Translations under genes and position numbers: made by a program
Shown here: in pieces, positions 45,201-53,999 of the stretch
How positions within the stretch are numbered: position 1 is the first letter of the stretch
Layout of the letters: every line of letters starts with the position of its first letter
Notes under the pieces: model-generated
The model's database searches: none
What the model was told of the DNA's origin: nothing
Seen by the model: only the letters and a program-made list of their open reading frames with translations
Source of the DNA: Arthrobacter sp. TPD3018
GTDB taxonomy: Bacteria; Pseudomonadota; Alphaproteobacteria; Sphingomonadales; Sphingomonadaceae
Assembly (NCBI GenBank): GCA_003075315.1
Contig: QDFQ01000003.1
Span: forward strand, 186,001-250,000
Direction: 5' to 3'
DNA: 64,000 bases

Positions 45201-46512
45201 CGACCAGCGCCAGCGCGCGCGATACCAATGCGACGAAGGCGGCATCGTCGACCGCCGCATCGGGGCGGTGCCAGTCGCCGATCACCGCATACCAGCGCCC
45301 GTCCTGCGCCTGCGCCAGCAGGTTGAGCGTGATCACCCCCGGCTCCGACCCGCCCTTGAACCCGACATAGCGGAAACGCGCCGCGGTGGCGGGGTCGATG
45401 CCCGGGTTGACGCCCATGATGCCGCGCACCACCGGTCCCGCGTCGCGCAGGTGTGCGAGCAGGCGCGCCATGTCGCGCGGCGCGGCGAACCATTCGACGC
45501 TGTCGTTGGCGATCGGACCCGAGGAGAACATCATCGGGTCGATGCGCTGCGTTGCCATCGCCCGTCCCTGCGCGGCGAGGAGGGCGCGGCGACCGGCGGC
45601 GTCGGCGCCCCGCCATGCGGCGATGCGCGCGGGATCGGCCTTGATCGCGAAGGCCTCGCGTGTCGTCAGCACCGGGCCGGTGGCACCGAAACGCGCGGCC
45701 ATGGCGTCCACTTGGCTGCGGCCCAGCACGCCGATCAACGTGTCGGTCGCGGTATTGTCGCTGATCGAGATCATCAGCGTCGCGAGCGTCTGGAGCGTCA
45801 CCGGCGTCGCGGCGGGCCAGCCCTGCAGGATGCCGGAGGGGAGGGACGGCGCGGCGACCGGCACCACCTCGTCCCAGCGATGCTGACCCGCGGCGACCTG
45901 CCGCGCGGCTTCGGCGAGCACCCACAATTTGAACGCGGAGCCGAGCGGGGCGGGCTGGGCGTCGCGGATCGCCAGCACGGGTGTCGGCGTCGCGCCGTCC
46001 AGTGCGTAGACGCCGAGCCGTGTCGTGCCGGGCAGCGCCGACAGGTCCTTTTCGATCGTCGCGGCGCTGTCATCGTTGCGGGTGGTGCCGGTGATGCGCA
46101 GACCGGTGATCGCGTGGGGGCCGGCGGGATCGATCGCGATCAGCATCGTCGCGGTGCCGCGCTCGTAGCCGACCAGCAGTTGCGCGGCGTAGCGGCCTTT
46201 CGGGGTCAGCGCCGCGATCCGCTGCGGTGCTCCCAGCGAATCGCGCAATTGCGCGGTGAGCGCCTGCCACTGGCCCAGTGGCACGGCCTGACGAAAGGCG
46301 GGGGCGAACAGCGTGTCATAGCCGGTGCGACCGGCGAGTATCGGCAGCAGCGCCTCCGCCTGCGCGCGCAGCGCCGGATCGGCGTCCGCCGCGACGGGGG
46401 CCGCGGCGGGCGGCGGCGTCTGGGCGCTCGCCGTGACGGGCGCGAGGCAGCCCAGCGCCAGAGCGGCGATCAGTTCTTGAGCTTCCAGCCTTTTCGCAAA
46501 AGCACGTAGCAT
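45178..46512 (-). CDS. Class A beta-lactamase-related serine hydrolase with extra N-terminal domain
   Basis: 444 aa, well above the 290 of ordinary class A enzymes. Signal-like residues 13-30 (LIAALALGCLAPVTASA). Residues 45-170 form an extra alpha+beta domain (TGYDTLFAPAFRQAVPLGQWQAL...), similar to the NTF2-like domain of ORF12-type lactamase relatives. Catalytic part: S192-A-F-K195, S251-D-N in MISISDNTATDTLIG, and K386-G-G in FKGGSEPGV where class A has K-T/S-G. An omega-loop Glu was not found by eye. Penicillinase activity is therefore uncertain. Start ATG 46512 overlaps the permease 3' end. Confidence 0.82.
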   Translation of the reverse strand: MLRAFAKRLEAQELIAALALGCLAPVTASAQTPPPAAAPVAADADPALRAQAEALLPILAGRTGYDTLFAPAFRQAVPLGQWQALTAQLRDSLGAPQRIAALTPKGRYAAQLLVGYERGTATMLIAIDPAGPHAITGLRITGTTRNDDSAATIEKDLSALPGTTRLGVYALDGATPTPVLAIRDAQPAPLGSAFKLWVLAEAARQVAAGQHRWDEVVPVAAPSLPSGILQGWPAATPVTLQTLATLMISISDNTATDTLIGVLGRSQVDAMAARFGATGPVLTTREAFAIKADPARIAAWRGADAAGRRALLAAQGRAMATQRIDPMMFSSGPIANDSVEWFAAPRDMARLLAHLRDAGPVVRGIMGVNPGIDPATAARFRYVGFKGGSEPGVITLNLLAQAQDGRWYAVIGDWHRPDAAVDDAAFVALVSRALALVATPATRP

Positions 46513-47324
46513 GTCACCCCCAGCACGACGTCCACCGCCAGAATCGCGATGCTGCCGACCATGATGGGCGAATCGGCGGTGCCGAGGAAGCCGTATCGGA
46601 AGCCCGAGATGATATAGAAGAAGGGGTTGGCATGGCTGAACGCCCGGAACGCGGGGGCCAGGCGATCGACCGAATAGAAGGTGCCCGACAGCAGCGACAG
46701 CGGCGCGATCACGAAATTGGTGACCGCGGCGGCATGGTCGAACTTCTCCGCCCAGATCGACGTCAGCACGCCGAGGAACGACAGGAAGGCCGCGCCGAGG
46801 AAGCCGAACCACAGGATCGCGAGCGGATGTGCGGGCGTCACGTGGACGCCGGGATACAGCGCCATCGCGCACCAGCAGATGAAGCCGACGAGGAACGCGC
46901 GCGTCATCGCGCCACCGACGAGCGCCGCGAGCAGCTCCGCGGTCGACAGCGGCGGTTGCAGGTAATCGACGATCGTTCCCTGGATCTTGCCGACCAGCAG
47001 CGAGAAGCTGGCGTTGGCGAAGGCGGGGCCCATCATGCCCTGGCTGATGATCAGGCCGGGGGCGATGAAATCGGCGAAGGGGACGATGGTGCCGCCGACC
47101 TGGACCGGGCTTTTTGCGCCAGTCGCAATGGTAAAGACGATCAGGAACAGCAAGGTCGTGATCGCGGGCGCCCACACCGTCTGGAGCTGCACCTTGAAGA
47201 ACCGGCGCACCTCCTTCACATAGAGGGTCTTCAGGCCGCCCCAATTCACGTTCCGGATCACCGGCACGCCGGGTGCGGACCGGATCGCCGATTGGATTTC
47301 GCCGATTGGGGGCTGGCTGCTCAT
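46470..47324 (-). CDS. ABC-2 type transport permease
   Basis: 284 aa, six transmembrane helices of the ABC-2 family: NWGGLKTLYVKEVRRFFKVQLQTVWAPAITTLLFLIVF, GTIVPFADFIAPGLIISQGMM, YLQPPLSTAELLAALVGGA, SGTFYSVDRLAPAFRAFSHANPFFYIISGFRYGFLG (around residues 205-240). Exports polysaccharide, drug or lipid depending on its partner. No ABC ATPase gene adjoins it; the divergent neighbour is gcrA. Start ATG 47324. Confidence 0.92.
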   Translation of the reverse strand: MSSQPPIGEIQSAIRSAPGVPVIRNVNWGGLKTLYVKEVRRFFKVQLQTVWAPAITTLLFLIVFTIATGAKSPVQVGGTIVPFADFIAPGLIISQGMMGPAFANASFSLLVGKIQGTIVDYLQPPLSTAELLAALVGGAMTRAFLVGFICWCAMALYPGVHVTPAHPLAILWFGFLGAAFLSFLGVLTSIWAEKFDHAAAVTNFVIAPLSLLSGTFYSVDRLAPAFRAFSHANPFFYIISGFRYGFLGTADSPIMVGSIAILAVDVVLGVTCYVLLRKGWKLKN

Positions 47325-47390
47325 GAGCGAAGCGGGTAATCGCCTGCGCAGCCGCCCGCAACCCGGCTGTGAGAATATAGGGAAGTACGA

Positions 47391-48095
47391 ATGTCCTGGA
47401 CCGACGAGCGGATCGACACGCTCAAGACGATGTGGGAAGCGGGCCAGACCGCCAGCCAGATCGCCGAGGCGCTGGGTGGCGTCAGCCGCAACGCCGTGAT
47501 CGGCAAGGCGCATCGCCTGGGGCTGCAATCGCGCCCGTCGCCGGTGAAGCCGAACGAGCCCGCTGCGGCCCCCGCACCGGTGCCGGCCGCGCCCGAGCCG
47601 GAACCCGTCGTCGCGGCGCCGCCCGCTCCGCCGCCGCCCGCGCCGAAACCGACGCCCGCGCCTGAGCCTGTCGTGGTCGCGGCGGACGTGCATGACGACG
47701 AAGACGAGGATGACGACGACACGGACGCCGTCGTCGCCGCGCCGCGTCGCGAGCCGCAGCCGATCCTGCGGTCGGTCGGCCCCGGTGGTTTCGTGCGCCA
47801 GTCGCCCGGCGAGCAGCAGCCCCCCGCCACGCCCGCGCCGCCGCGCCGGCTGGTGCCGGCCAAGCCCTCGCCCGAAATCGCGGGCAAGACGACGCTGCTC
47901 GACCTCAACGATCGCATCTGCAAGTGGCCGCTGGGCCATCCGGGCGAACCGGATTTCCACTTCTGCGGCGAGAAGGTGAACCCGGGTTTCCCCTATTGCG
48001 TCGAACATTGCGGCCATGCGTATCAGGCGCAGCTGCCGCGCCGCGATCGCCGCCCGCCCCCGCCGATGCCGTTCGGCGGACCCAGGGTCCGCTAG
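47391..48095 (+). CDS. gcrA: GcrA cell cycle regulator
   Basis: 234 aa. N-terminal GcrA DNA-binding domain MSWTDERIDTLKTMWEAGQT...GGVSRNAVIGKAHRLGL (residues 1-45), which with CcrM-methylated GANTC sites and sigma-70 activates S-phase genes. A long Pro/Ala linker with an acidic DDEDEDDDD patch (about 100-110) leads to the conserved C-terminal CKWPLGHPGEPDFHFCGEK...PYCVEHCGHAYQ segment with cysteines. Longer linker than in Caulobacter (about 173 aa). Divergent from the ABC permease. Confidence 0.96.
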   Translation: MSWTDERIDTLKTMWEAGQTASQIAEALGGVSRNAVIGKAHRLGLQSRPSPVKPNEPAAAPAPVPAAPEPEPVVAAPPAPPPPAPKPTPAPEPVVVAADVHDDEDEDDDDTDAVVAAPRREPQPILRSVGPGGFVRQSPGEQQPPATPAPPRRLVPAKPSPEIAGKTTLLDLNDRICKWPLGHPGEPDFHFCGEKVNPGFPYCVEHCGHAYQAQLPRRDRRPPPPMPFGGPRVR

Positions 48096-48153
48096 GCGCG
48101 CAGCGCCAGCGAACCCGGTCCGCCCGGCCGGCGCGGCCAAAAGCCGCGTCCGA

Positions 48154-48178
48154 CGTCATGGGATTTACTCCCATGACG
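48154..48178. repeat. Short CGTCA...TGACG palindrome behind gcrA
   Basis: CGTCATGGG-ATTTACT-CCCATGACG, perfect 9-bp stem and 7-base loop. Shares the termini of the long dispersed palindromes but, like 35825, is one simple hairpin. Confidence 0.75.
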
Positions 48179-48225
48179 GGTAGATTGAAGAGGCTGCTTC
48201 CCCAAAGGGAGGCGGCCCTTTTCAA

Positions 48226-48355
48226 TCCTCCCCGGCACGGGGAGGTGGCACCGCGCAGCGGTGACGGAGGGGGGCTTCCTCAAGTAACGCCGCCTGCGGC
48301 AGCCCCCCTCCACCATTCGCTCTGCGAACGGTCCCCCTCCCCGTGCCGGGGAGGA
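48226..48355. repeat. Large TCCTCCCCG...CGGGGAGGA palindrome, copy 1
   Basis: Left arm TCCTCCCCGGCACGGGGAGG, right arm CCTCCCCGTGCCGGGGAGGA, with inner arms GGAGGGGGGCT and AGCCCCCCTCC. Related to 54000-54194, which has the same outer and GGAGGGGG/CCCCCTCC inner arms. A repeat of this style is common in sphingomonad genomes. Confidence 0.8.
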
Positions 48356-48438
48356 ATGTCCACTAGCCCCACGCCGCGGCAAAGCCGCATCGTCAGTCGT
48401 GTCCGCTGGTGCGGCACGCTGGCCGGGCCCGGGCGAGT

Positions 48439-48465
48439 CCTGAGCCATGCCAAGCATGGCTCAGG
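48439..48465. terminator. Strong 12-bp stem hairpin behind the OMP gene
   Basis: CCTGAGCCATGC-CAA-GCATGGCTCAGG, perfect 12-bp stem with a 3-base loop, 12 bp after the stop of the minus-strand OMP gene. No T-tract on either side, so it is either a stability hairpin or a factor-assisted terminator. Confidence 0.5.
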
Positions 48466-48477
48466 CCGCCGTGCGCC

Positions 48478-49311
48478 TTAGAACCGGAACGCCGCCGTTG
48501 CGCGCAGCGAATGCCAGCGGAACTGCGTGTCCGAGCGGCGGAAGTCCGTCGTCGTGCCGCCCAGCACGAACGGGTTCGTCGTCGGCGCCGCACCCTGCGT
48601 CACGCGCACGCGCGCATCGTCGTCACGATACTGGTGATAGGTGTATTCCATGCCGATTGAGAAGTTCTTGCCGAGCTTCTGTTCGATACCGCCGCCGCCG
48701 ACGATGCCCCACTGGTTGCGCTTGCCGAACTGGCTGAAGGCATTGGCGGTGTTGGTCGTCGTGAATTCGCGGTCGATGCGCGCATAGCCCGGTCCGAACG
48801 TGCCGTAGAACAGCGTTGTGCCCGGCGCGTAGCCGACGCGGCCGCGGATGCTCGCTTCCCAATCCAGCTTGCGGGTCATGACGTAATTGGCCGGCGTCGT
48901 CGAAAAGGCGCTGACGCTGTCGGTGATCTCGCTCTTGCCGAATTCGCCGACCGCACCGATCACGATGTTGCCGCGCTGCGAATCCATGCCGATCCGCCCG
49001 TAGTACGACCAGCCGTCACGATCGTTGGCGCAGCCGCCGGGCGTCGGCGTCGCGCCGCGCGCGCGGCCGTTACAGAAGCCGGGCGAGAAGGCGTTGGCGC
49101 CCGCCGCGGTCGACACCGTATCGCCGAAGCTGCCGTTCGAGCCGCGATCGAACAGGATCGACGAGCCGACATCGTTCGGCTGCACGTCGTAACCGCCGGC
49201 CGCACCGATATAGATGCCGCTGAACGGCGTATCGTCGGTCATCTCCTGCGCCTGCGCGGCGGTGGTGAACGAAGCCGCGGCAAGCGCGCCGGCGACCAGA
49301 ATAGAACGCAT
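48478..49311 (-). CDS. Outer-membrane beta-barrel protein (Omp25/OmpA-like barrel)
   Basis: 277 aa. Signal peptide MRSILVAGALAAASFTTAAQA (cleavage after AQA, residue 21), then alternating strands of an 8-stranded OMP_b-brl barrel: FSGIYIGAAGGYD at the start, SYYGRIGMDSQRG, GVVGEFG-like strand IGAVGEFGKSE, WEASIRGRVGYAPGTTLFYGTFGPGYARI, GGGIEQKLGKNFSIGMEYTYHQY, and the terminal LRATAAFRF ending in Phe, the BamA recognition signature. Start ATG 49311 with GGGAGAGA upstream. Confidence 0.92.
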   Translation of the reverse strand: MRSILVAGALAAASFTTAAQAQEMTDDTPFSGIYIGAAGGYDVQPNDVGSSILFDRGSNGSFGDTVSTAAGANAFSPGFCNGRARGATPTPGGCANDRDGWSYYGRIGMDSQRGNIVIGAVGEFGKSEITDSVSAFSTTPANYVMTRKLDWEASIRGRVGYAPGTTLFYGTFGPGYARIDREFTTTNTANAFSQFGKRNQWGIVGGGGIEQKLGKNFSIGMEYTYHQYRDDDARVRVTQGAAPTTNPFVLGGTTTDFRRSDTQFRWHSLRATAAFRF

Positions 49312-49492
49312 ATGTCTCTCCCGACAGACGTGACAGTCGGGCAAGGAACGTCCACTCCGACGGAAAATATGCGTCAGATCAGCCAAATGCTGAACCTGTG
49401 GCTTTCATGCATCACCTGAGACATATTGTAGCAACATCGCTGTATCGCGCGATGCTGGTATCGGCGCGGATGTTCCCTTATGGTTCCGCGCG

Positions 49493-51475
49493 ATGGCCCA
49501 GGATCTGTTCGCTTCGTCTGCTACCCCCGCCAACAGCTATGACGCTTCGTCGATCGAGGTGCTCGAGGGGCTGGAGCCCGTGCGTCGCCGCCCCGGCATG
49601 TATGTCGGCGGTACGGACGAACGCGCGTTGCACCACCTTGCCGCCGAGGTGCTCGACAATGCGATGGACGAGGCGGTGGCGGGCCATGCGACGCGGATCG
49701 AAGTCACGTTGGAGCCGGGCAACCGCCTGACCATCGTCGACAACGGTCGCGGCATTCCCGTCGACCCGCATCCGAAATTTCCCGACAAGTCGGCGCTGGA
49801 GGTGATCCTGTCGACGTTGCATTCGGGCGGCAAGTTCGCCGGCAAGGCCTATGCGACCAGCGGCGGCTTGCATGGCGTCGGCGTGTCGGTGGTCAATGCG
49901 CTGTCGAGCGATACGGTGGTGGAGGTCGCGCGCGACCGGCAATTGTACCGCCAGCGGTTCAGCCGCGGCCAGACGCTGGGGCCGCTCGAGCATGTCGGTG
50001 CGGCGCCCAATCGTCGCGGCACCTCGGTCGCCTTCACGCCCGACGTCGAGATTTTCGGGCCTGAGCTTGGCTTCAAGCCCAAGCGGCTGCACCAGCTCGT
50101 CCGATCCAAGGCGTATCTGTTCGCGGGCGTCGAAATCCGCTGGCATTGCGCGCCGGAACTGGTCGAGGGCAGCGACACGCCCGCCGAGGCGGTGTTCCAG
50201 TTTCCGGGCGGCCTCGCCGATCATCTGCGCGAACAGATCGGCGGCCGCGAATGCGCGACGGCCGATTTCTTTGCCGGGCGGCAGGACTTTGCGGGTGAGG
50301 CGGGGCGCGTCGAATGGGCGGTCGCCTGGCCGCTGTGGAGCGACGGCAGCTACAGCTGGTATTGCAACACGATTCCGACGCCCGACGGCGGCACGCACGA
50401 ACAGGGCCTGCGCCAGGCCCTGGTCCGAGGCTTGCGCGCGTTCGGCGACCTGGTGAACCAGAAGAAGGCGAAGGACATCACCGCCGACGACGTGATGGTC
50501 GGCAGCGAGCTGATGCTCAGCGTCTTCATCCGCGATCCGCAATTCCAGAGCCAGACCAAGGATCGGCTGACATCGCCGGAGGCCGCGGGCCTCGTCGAAA
50601 AGGCGGTGCGCGATCATTTCGATCATTGGCTCGGCCATAATATGGAGCGCGGCAAGGCGCTGCTCGGCTATGTCCTCGACCGGATGGACGAGCGCCTGCG
50701 CCGCAAGGCCGAGCGCGAGGTCAAGCGCAAGACCGCGACCAGCGCGCGAAAACTGCGCCTGCCCGGCAAGCTGACCGATTGCGCGGCCGACTCACCGGAA
50801 GGCACCGAGCTGTTCATCGTGGAAGGCGACTCGGCCGGCGGTTCCGCCAAGCAGGCGCGCGATCGCAAGACGCAGGCGATCCTGCCGATCCGCGGCAAGA
50901 TCCTCAACGTCGCCAGCGCGACGAGTGCGAAGATCGTCGCCAATCAGGAAATCGCCGACCTGATTCAGGCGCTGGGTTGCGGCACGCGCAAGGACTGCGA
51001 TGCGAGCCAGCTGCGCTACGAACGCATCGTCATCATGACCGACGCCGACGTCGACGGCGCGCATATCGCGACGCTGCTGATGACCTTCTTCTTCCAGGAA
51101 ATGCCGGATCTGGTGCGGCGCGGTCATCTGTATCTGGCGCAGCCGCCGCTGTACCGCCTGACCGTCGGCGCCAAGTCTTTGTACGCCCGCGACGACGCCC
51201 ACCGCGCCGAGCTGGAGCGCACCGCGTTCAGGGGCAAGAAGGTCGATGTTGCTCGCTTTAAGGGGCTTGGCGAAATGAATCCGGGCCAGCTCCGCGAAAC
51301 GACGATGGACCCCAACACGCGCAGCCTGATCCGCGTGACGCTGCCGCAGGAATATGAAGAACGCGCAGGGGTGAAGGACTTGGTCGATCGGTTGATGGGC
51401 AACAATCCGGCGCACCGCTTTGCCTTCATTCAGGAAAATGCGGCGCGGATGGATGAAGAGGCGATCGATGCGTAA
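49493..51475 (+). CDS. parE: DNA topoisomerase IV subunit B
   Basis: 660 aa. ATPase subunit of topoisomerase IV, which decatenates daughter chromosomes. GHKL motifs: EVLDNAMDEAVAG, VDNGRGIPVD, GGLHGVGVSVVNAL; TOPRIM motif with EGDSAGGSAKQARDRKTQAILPIRGKILNV and MTDADVDGAHI; the C-terminal RFKGLGEMNPGQLRETTMDP block. The KQARDRKTQAILP form and length (about 660, no GyrB insertion) favour ParE over GyrB. Start ATG 49493. Confidence 0.96.
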   Translation: MAQDLFASSATPANSYDASSIEVLEGLEPVRRRPGMYVGGTDERALHHLAAEVLDNAMDEAVAGHATRIEVTLEPGNRLTIVDNGRGIPVDPHPKFPDKSALEVILSTLHSGGKFAGKAYATSGGLHGVGVSVVNALSSDTVVEVARDRQLYRQRFSRGQTLGPLEHVGAAPNRRGTSVAFTPDVEIFGPELGFKPKRLHQLVRSKAYLFAGVEIRWHCAPELVEGSDTPAEAVFQFPGGLADHLREQIGGRECATADFFAGRQDFAGEAGRVEWAVAWPLWSDGSYSWYCNTIPTPDGGTHEQGLRQALVRGLRAFGDLVNQKKAKDITADDVMVGSELMLSVFIRDPQFQSQTKDRLTSPEAAGLVEKAVRDHFDHWLGHNMERGKALLGYVLDRMDERLRRKAEREVKRKTATSARKLRLPGKLTDCAADSPEGTELFIVEGDSAGGSAKQARDRKTQAILPIRGKILNVASATSAKIVANQEIADLIQALGCGTRKDCDASQLRYERIVIMTDADVDGAHIATLLMTFFFQEMPDLVRRGHLYLAQPPLYRLTVGAKSLYARDDAHRAELERTAFRGKKVDVARFKGLGEMNPGQLRETTMDPNTRSLIRVTLPQEYEERAGVKDLVDRLMGNNPAHRFAFIQENAARMDEEAIDA

Positions 51476-51536
51476 GCGCTGGACGAACGCCTGATCCTCG
51501 CTCATGTTACGAGGTGTCGCGTTCGGAGGTTAAATC

Positions 51537-52682
51537 ATGATCGGTTGGGCGTTTTTACTTCAGGCAGTAACTGCTGCGGCGCCTGCTCCGCCCCCCGAAA
51601 GCGACATCATCGTGGTAGCGCGTAACGTTGCAGGGGCGAAGCGGGCACTGGACGCCTGCATCGCGCGGGAATGTCCGCCCAATGAAGAGATTAAAGCGGC
51701 ATTGGTCTATGCGACACGGCAGTTCTTGGCGGGGGACTATGCATCCTCACGGCAGACATTGCTGAAGACCCGCGGCCGCACCGCCAAATTCGACGCTAAA
51801 TATCCGATGGAGGTCTCGGACCTCCATCGGGCCCTGAACACTCTTGCAAATCTCGATGGCCGACCCGATTCGGCCAGACTTTCGGCGTTGGATGCGGCGG
51901 ATGCGCTAAAGGCAGGATTGTCGCCGGACGATCCCCTTATTTTGCTACAGCGCCTTGATACAGCTGGGCAGTTTGCGAAGGAGGGGCGCATTATCGCGGC
52001 ACGCCAGATCCTGGATGATGTCGCGGCGAAGGCGCATAAAAAGGGCTATTACGGCGTCGAGGCACAGGCGCTGTTCCGCGGTGCGACGCTGTACGCCGCC
52101 TTGGCCAACGCCAACCCGGATTATCGGGATACGGCCAAGTTATGGCGCAATCGGATTGCCAAGCGGACCGAGTCCGAGTTCGCCGAGTATCGCGAAGCCC
52201 TGGGACTATTAGATACGCAGATCGCGGCGTTGAACGCCAAGCCGCGTGATCGGGACCGCATAGTCGCTAGCGCCAAGCCCGTCACCGGCGACGAAGCAGT
52301 GTTGCTCAGTGAACCTGAAACACGGTTCAAGGCATCCGAGAACGGATTGAATGGCAAGGATGGCGGCAATACCGATCCCGAATGGGCGGACGTCGCATTC
52401 TGGGTGCGGGCAGATGGATCCGTCGCGGACGTCGATGTCGTGGGGCGATCGAAGAGCCCGCCGGGGTCCTGGCTTGCGCGGAAGTTGAAAGCGGTGGCCG
52501 GCAGGCGATATGTACCGCTTAAAGGCACGACCGACAGTCGGGGCGTGTACAAAGTCGAGCGTTATTCGATGGTCTATCCGCTCGGCATAGCGACAGGGGC
52601 GCGCATACCGATCCGATCGGGCAGGGGTCAGCTAGAGACTACGGACATCACGTTAGCGTACCGCCATCCTGCTGCGAGTTAG
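51537..52682 (+). CDS. Exported protein with helical repeats and a TonB_C-like end
   Basis: 381 aa, family not firmly recognised. Short N-terminal hydrophobic segment (MIGWAFLLQAVTAAAPA) followed by PESDIIVVARN. Residues 30-235 are mostly helical with TPR-like spacing (ALVYATRQFLAGDYASSRQTLLKTRG, AARQILDDVAAKAHKKGYYGVEAQALFRGATLYAAL). Residues 285-350 resemble a TonB_C unit: WADVAFWVRADGSVADVDVVGRS and LKAVAGRRYVPLKG. G+C is visibly lower than in parE and argD. Stand-alone transcription is likely: the gap to argD contains a hairpin. Confidence 0.75.
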   Translation: MIGWAFLLQAVTAAAPAPPPESDIIVVARNVAGAKRALDACIARECPPNEEIKAALVYATRQFLAGDYASSRQTLLKTRGRTAKFDAKYPMEVSDLHRALNTLANLDGRPDSARLSALDAADALKAGLSPDDPLILLQRLDTAGQFAKEGRIIAARQILDDVAAKAHKKGYYGVEAQALFRGATLYAALANANPDYRDTAKLWRNRIAKRTESEFAEYREALGLLDTQIAALNAKPRDRDRIVASAKPVTGDEAVLLSEPETRFKASENGLNGKDGGNTDPEWADVAFWVRADGSVADVDVVGRSKSPPGSWLARKLKAVAGRRYVPLKGTTDSRGVYKVERYSMVYPLGIATGARIPIRSGRGQLETTDITLAYRHPAAS

Positions 52683-52704
52683 ATAAACGACTCATCCTGG
52701 CGAG

Positions 52705-52733
52705 TTGACCCCGCCCTTCCCCCTCCAGTAAGA
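52705..52733 (+). promoter_or_regulatory. Possible promoter for argD
   Basis: TTGACC at 52705-52710 and GTAAGA at 52728-52733 with 17-bp spacing. The -35 is good, the -10 poor. Placed 60 bp before the argD GTG, which would put the following hairpin in the 5' leader. Confidence 0.3.
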
Positions 52734-52737
52734 CAGC

Positions 52738-52765
52738 AAAGGGCGGCCACCACGGGCCGCCCTTT
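52738..52765 (+). terminator. Hairpin before argD, terminator or leader element
   Basis: AAAGGGCGGC (52738-52747) pairs perfectly with GCCGCCCTTT (52756-52765) across CACCACGG, then CTCG. Ten-base-pair GC-rich stem with A/T ends; works as a bidirectional terminator form for the gene ending at 52682 or as an argD leader hairpin. Confidence 0.55.
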
Positions 52766-52792
52766 CTCGTTGAAGAGAAGAGGAGACCTCTC

Positions 52793-53989
52793 GTGACCAT
52801 TACGCCGCTCATGCCCGTTTACCCACGGTGCGGGGTGCGTCCGGTCCGAGGTGAGGGGTGCTATCTGATCAGCGAGGATGGCGGCCGCTATCTGGATATG
52901 GCGGCGGGGATCGCGGTCAATGCGCTGGGGCATGGCCACCCGCATCTAGTGAAGGCGATCGCCGAGCAGGCGGCGACGCTGATGCACGTCAGCAACCTCT
53001 ACGGCTCGCCGCAGGGCGAGGCGCTGGCCGAGCGGATCGTCGCGAACAGCTTTGCCGATACGGTGTTCTTCACCAATTCGGGCACCGAGGCCGTCGAGTG
53101 CGCGATCAAGACCGCGCGGCGCTATCACTTCGCCAACGGCAATCCGCAGCGGCACACGATCATCACCTTCAACAACGCCTTCCACGGGCGGACGATGGGG
53201 GCGATCTCGGCCACCAACCAGCCCAAGATGCGTGACGGGTTCGAGCCGCTGCTGCCCGGCTTCGCCTATGCGCCGTTCAACGACCTCGACGCCGCGCTGG
53301 CGCTGATCGACGACACGACCGCCGGCTTCATGGTCGAAACGATTCAGGGCGAGGGCGGCGTGTCGGTGGGCACGCCCGAATTCATCCAGGGCCTGCGCAA
53401 GGCGTGCGACGAGCATGGCCTGCTGCTGATCCTGGACGAGGTGCAGTGCGGCTATGGCCGGACCGGCAAGATGTGGGCGTATGAGCATTACGGCATCGAG
53501 CCCGACATCATGTCGGTCGCCAAGGGCATCGGCGGCGGCTTCCCGCTGGGCGCGTGCCTCGCCACCGAAGAGGCGGCGAAGGGCATGGTGATCGGCACGC
53601 ACGGATCGACCTATGGCGGCAACCCGCTCGCCATGGCGGCGGGGCAGGCGGTGCTCGACGTGATGCTGGAGGACGGCTTCCTCGAAAATGTCACGACGAT
53701 GGGCGAGCGACTGCGCGGCGCGCTGGAGCAGATGATCCCCAATCACGACCACGTTTTCGAAGGCGTGCGCGGCAAGGGGCTGATGCTCGGCCTGAAGCTG
53801 AAGGCCGGGGTCGAGCCGCGCGAGTTCGTCGCGCATGCGCGCGACAACCACAACCTGCTACTGGTCGCGGCGGGCGAGAATGTGGTGCGCATGCTGCCGC
53901 CGCTGGTGATCGAGGATGCGCATGTCGCCGAGTGCATCGACAAGCTGAGTGCGGCGGCGCGGGTGTTCGCGCCGGCGAGCGACGATTGA
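52793..53989 (+). CDS. argD: Acetylornithine aminotransferase
   Basis: 398 aa, class III PLP aminotransferase of arginine biosynthesis (N-acetylglutamate semialdehyde to N-acetylornithine; often also succinyldiaminopimelate). K244 in DIMSVAKGIGGGFPLGA binds PLP; also NSGTEAVECAIKTARRYH, NAFHGRTMGAISAT, LLLILDEVQCGYGRTGKMWAYEHY and GTHGSTYGGNPLA. GTG start at 52793 with GAAGAGGAGA upstream. Followed by argF after a 210-bp palindrome. Confidence 0.96.
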   Translation: MTITPLMPVYPRCGVRPVRGEGCYLISEDGGRYLDMAAGIAVNALGHGHPHLVKAIAEQAATLMHVSNLYGSPQGEALAERIVANSFADTVFFTNSGTEAVECAIKTARRYHFANGNPQRHTIITFNNAFHGRTMGAISATNQPKMRDGFEPLLPGFAYAPFNDLDAALALIDDTTAGFMVETIQGEGGVSVGTPEFIQGLRKACDEHGLLLILDEVQCGYGRTGKMWAYEHYGIEPDIMSVAKGIGGGFPLGACLATEEAAKGMVIGTHGSTYGGNPLAMAAGQAVLDVMLEDGFLENVTTMGERLRGALEQMIPNHDHVFEGVRGKGLMLGLKLKAGVEPREFVAHARDNHNLLLVAAGENVVRMLPPLVIEDAHVAECIDKLSAAARVFAPASDD

Positions 53990-53999
53990 ACAACTGACA

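Larger units (their letters stand above)
48096..48477. other. Hairpin-rich interval between gcrA and an OMP gene
   Basis: 382 bases between convergent genes with no credible ORF. Three strong inverted repeats follow one another: 48154-48178, 48226-48355 and 48439-48465. A weaker stem with a CCTTTTC tail near 48195-48222 may terminate gcrA. Confidence 0.75.
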
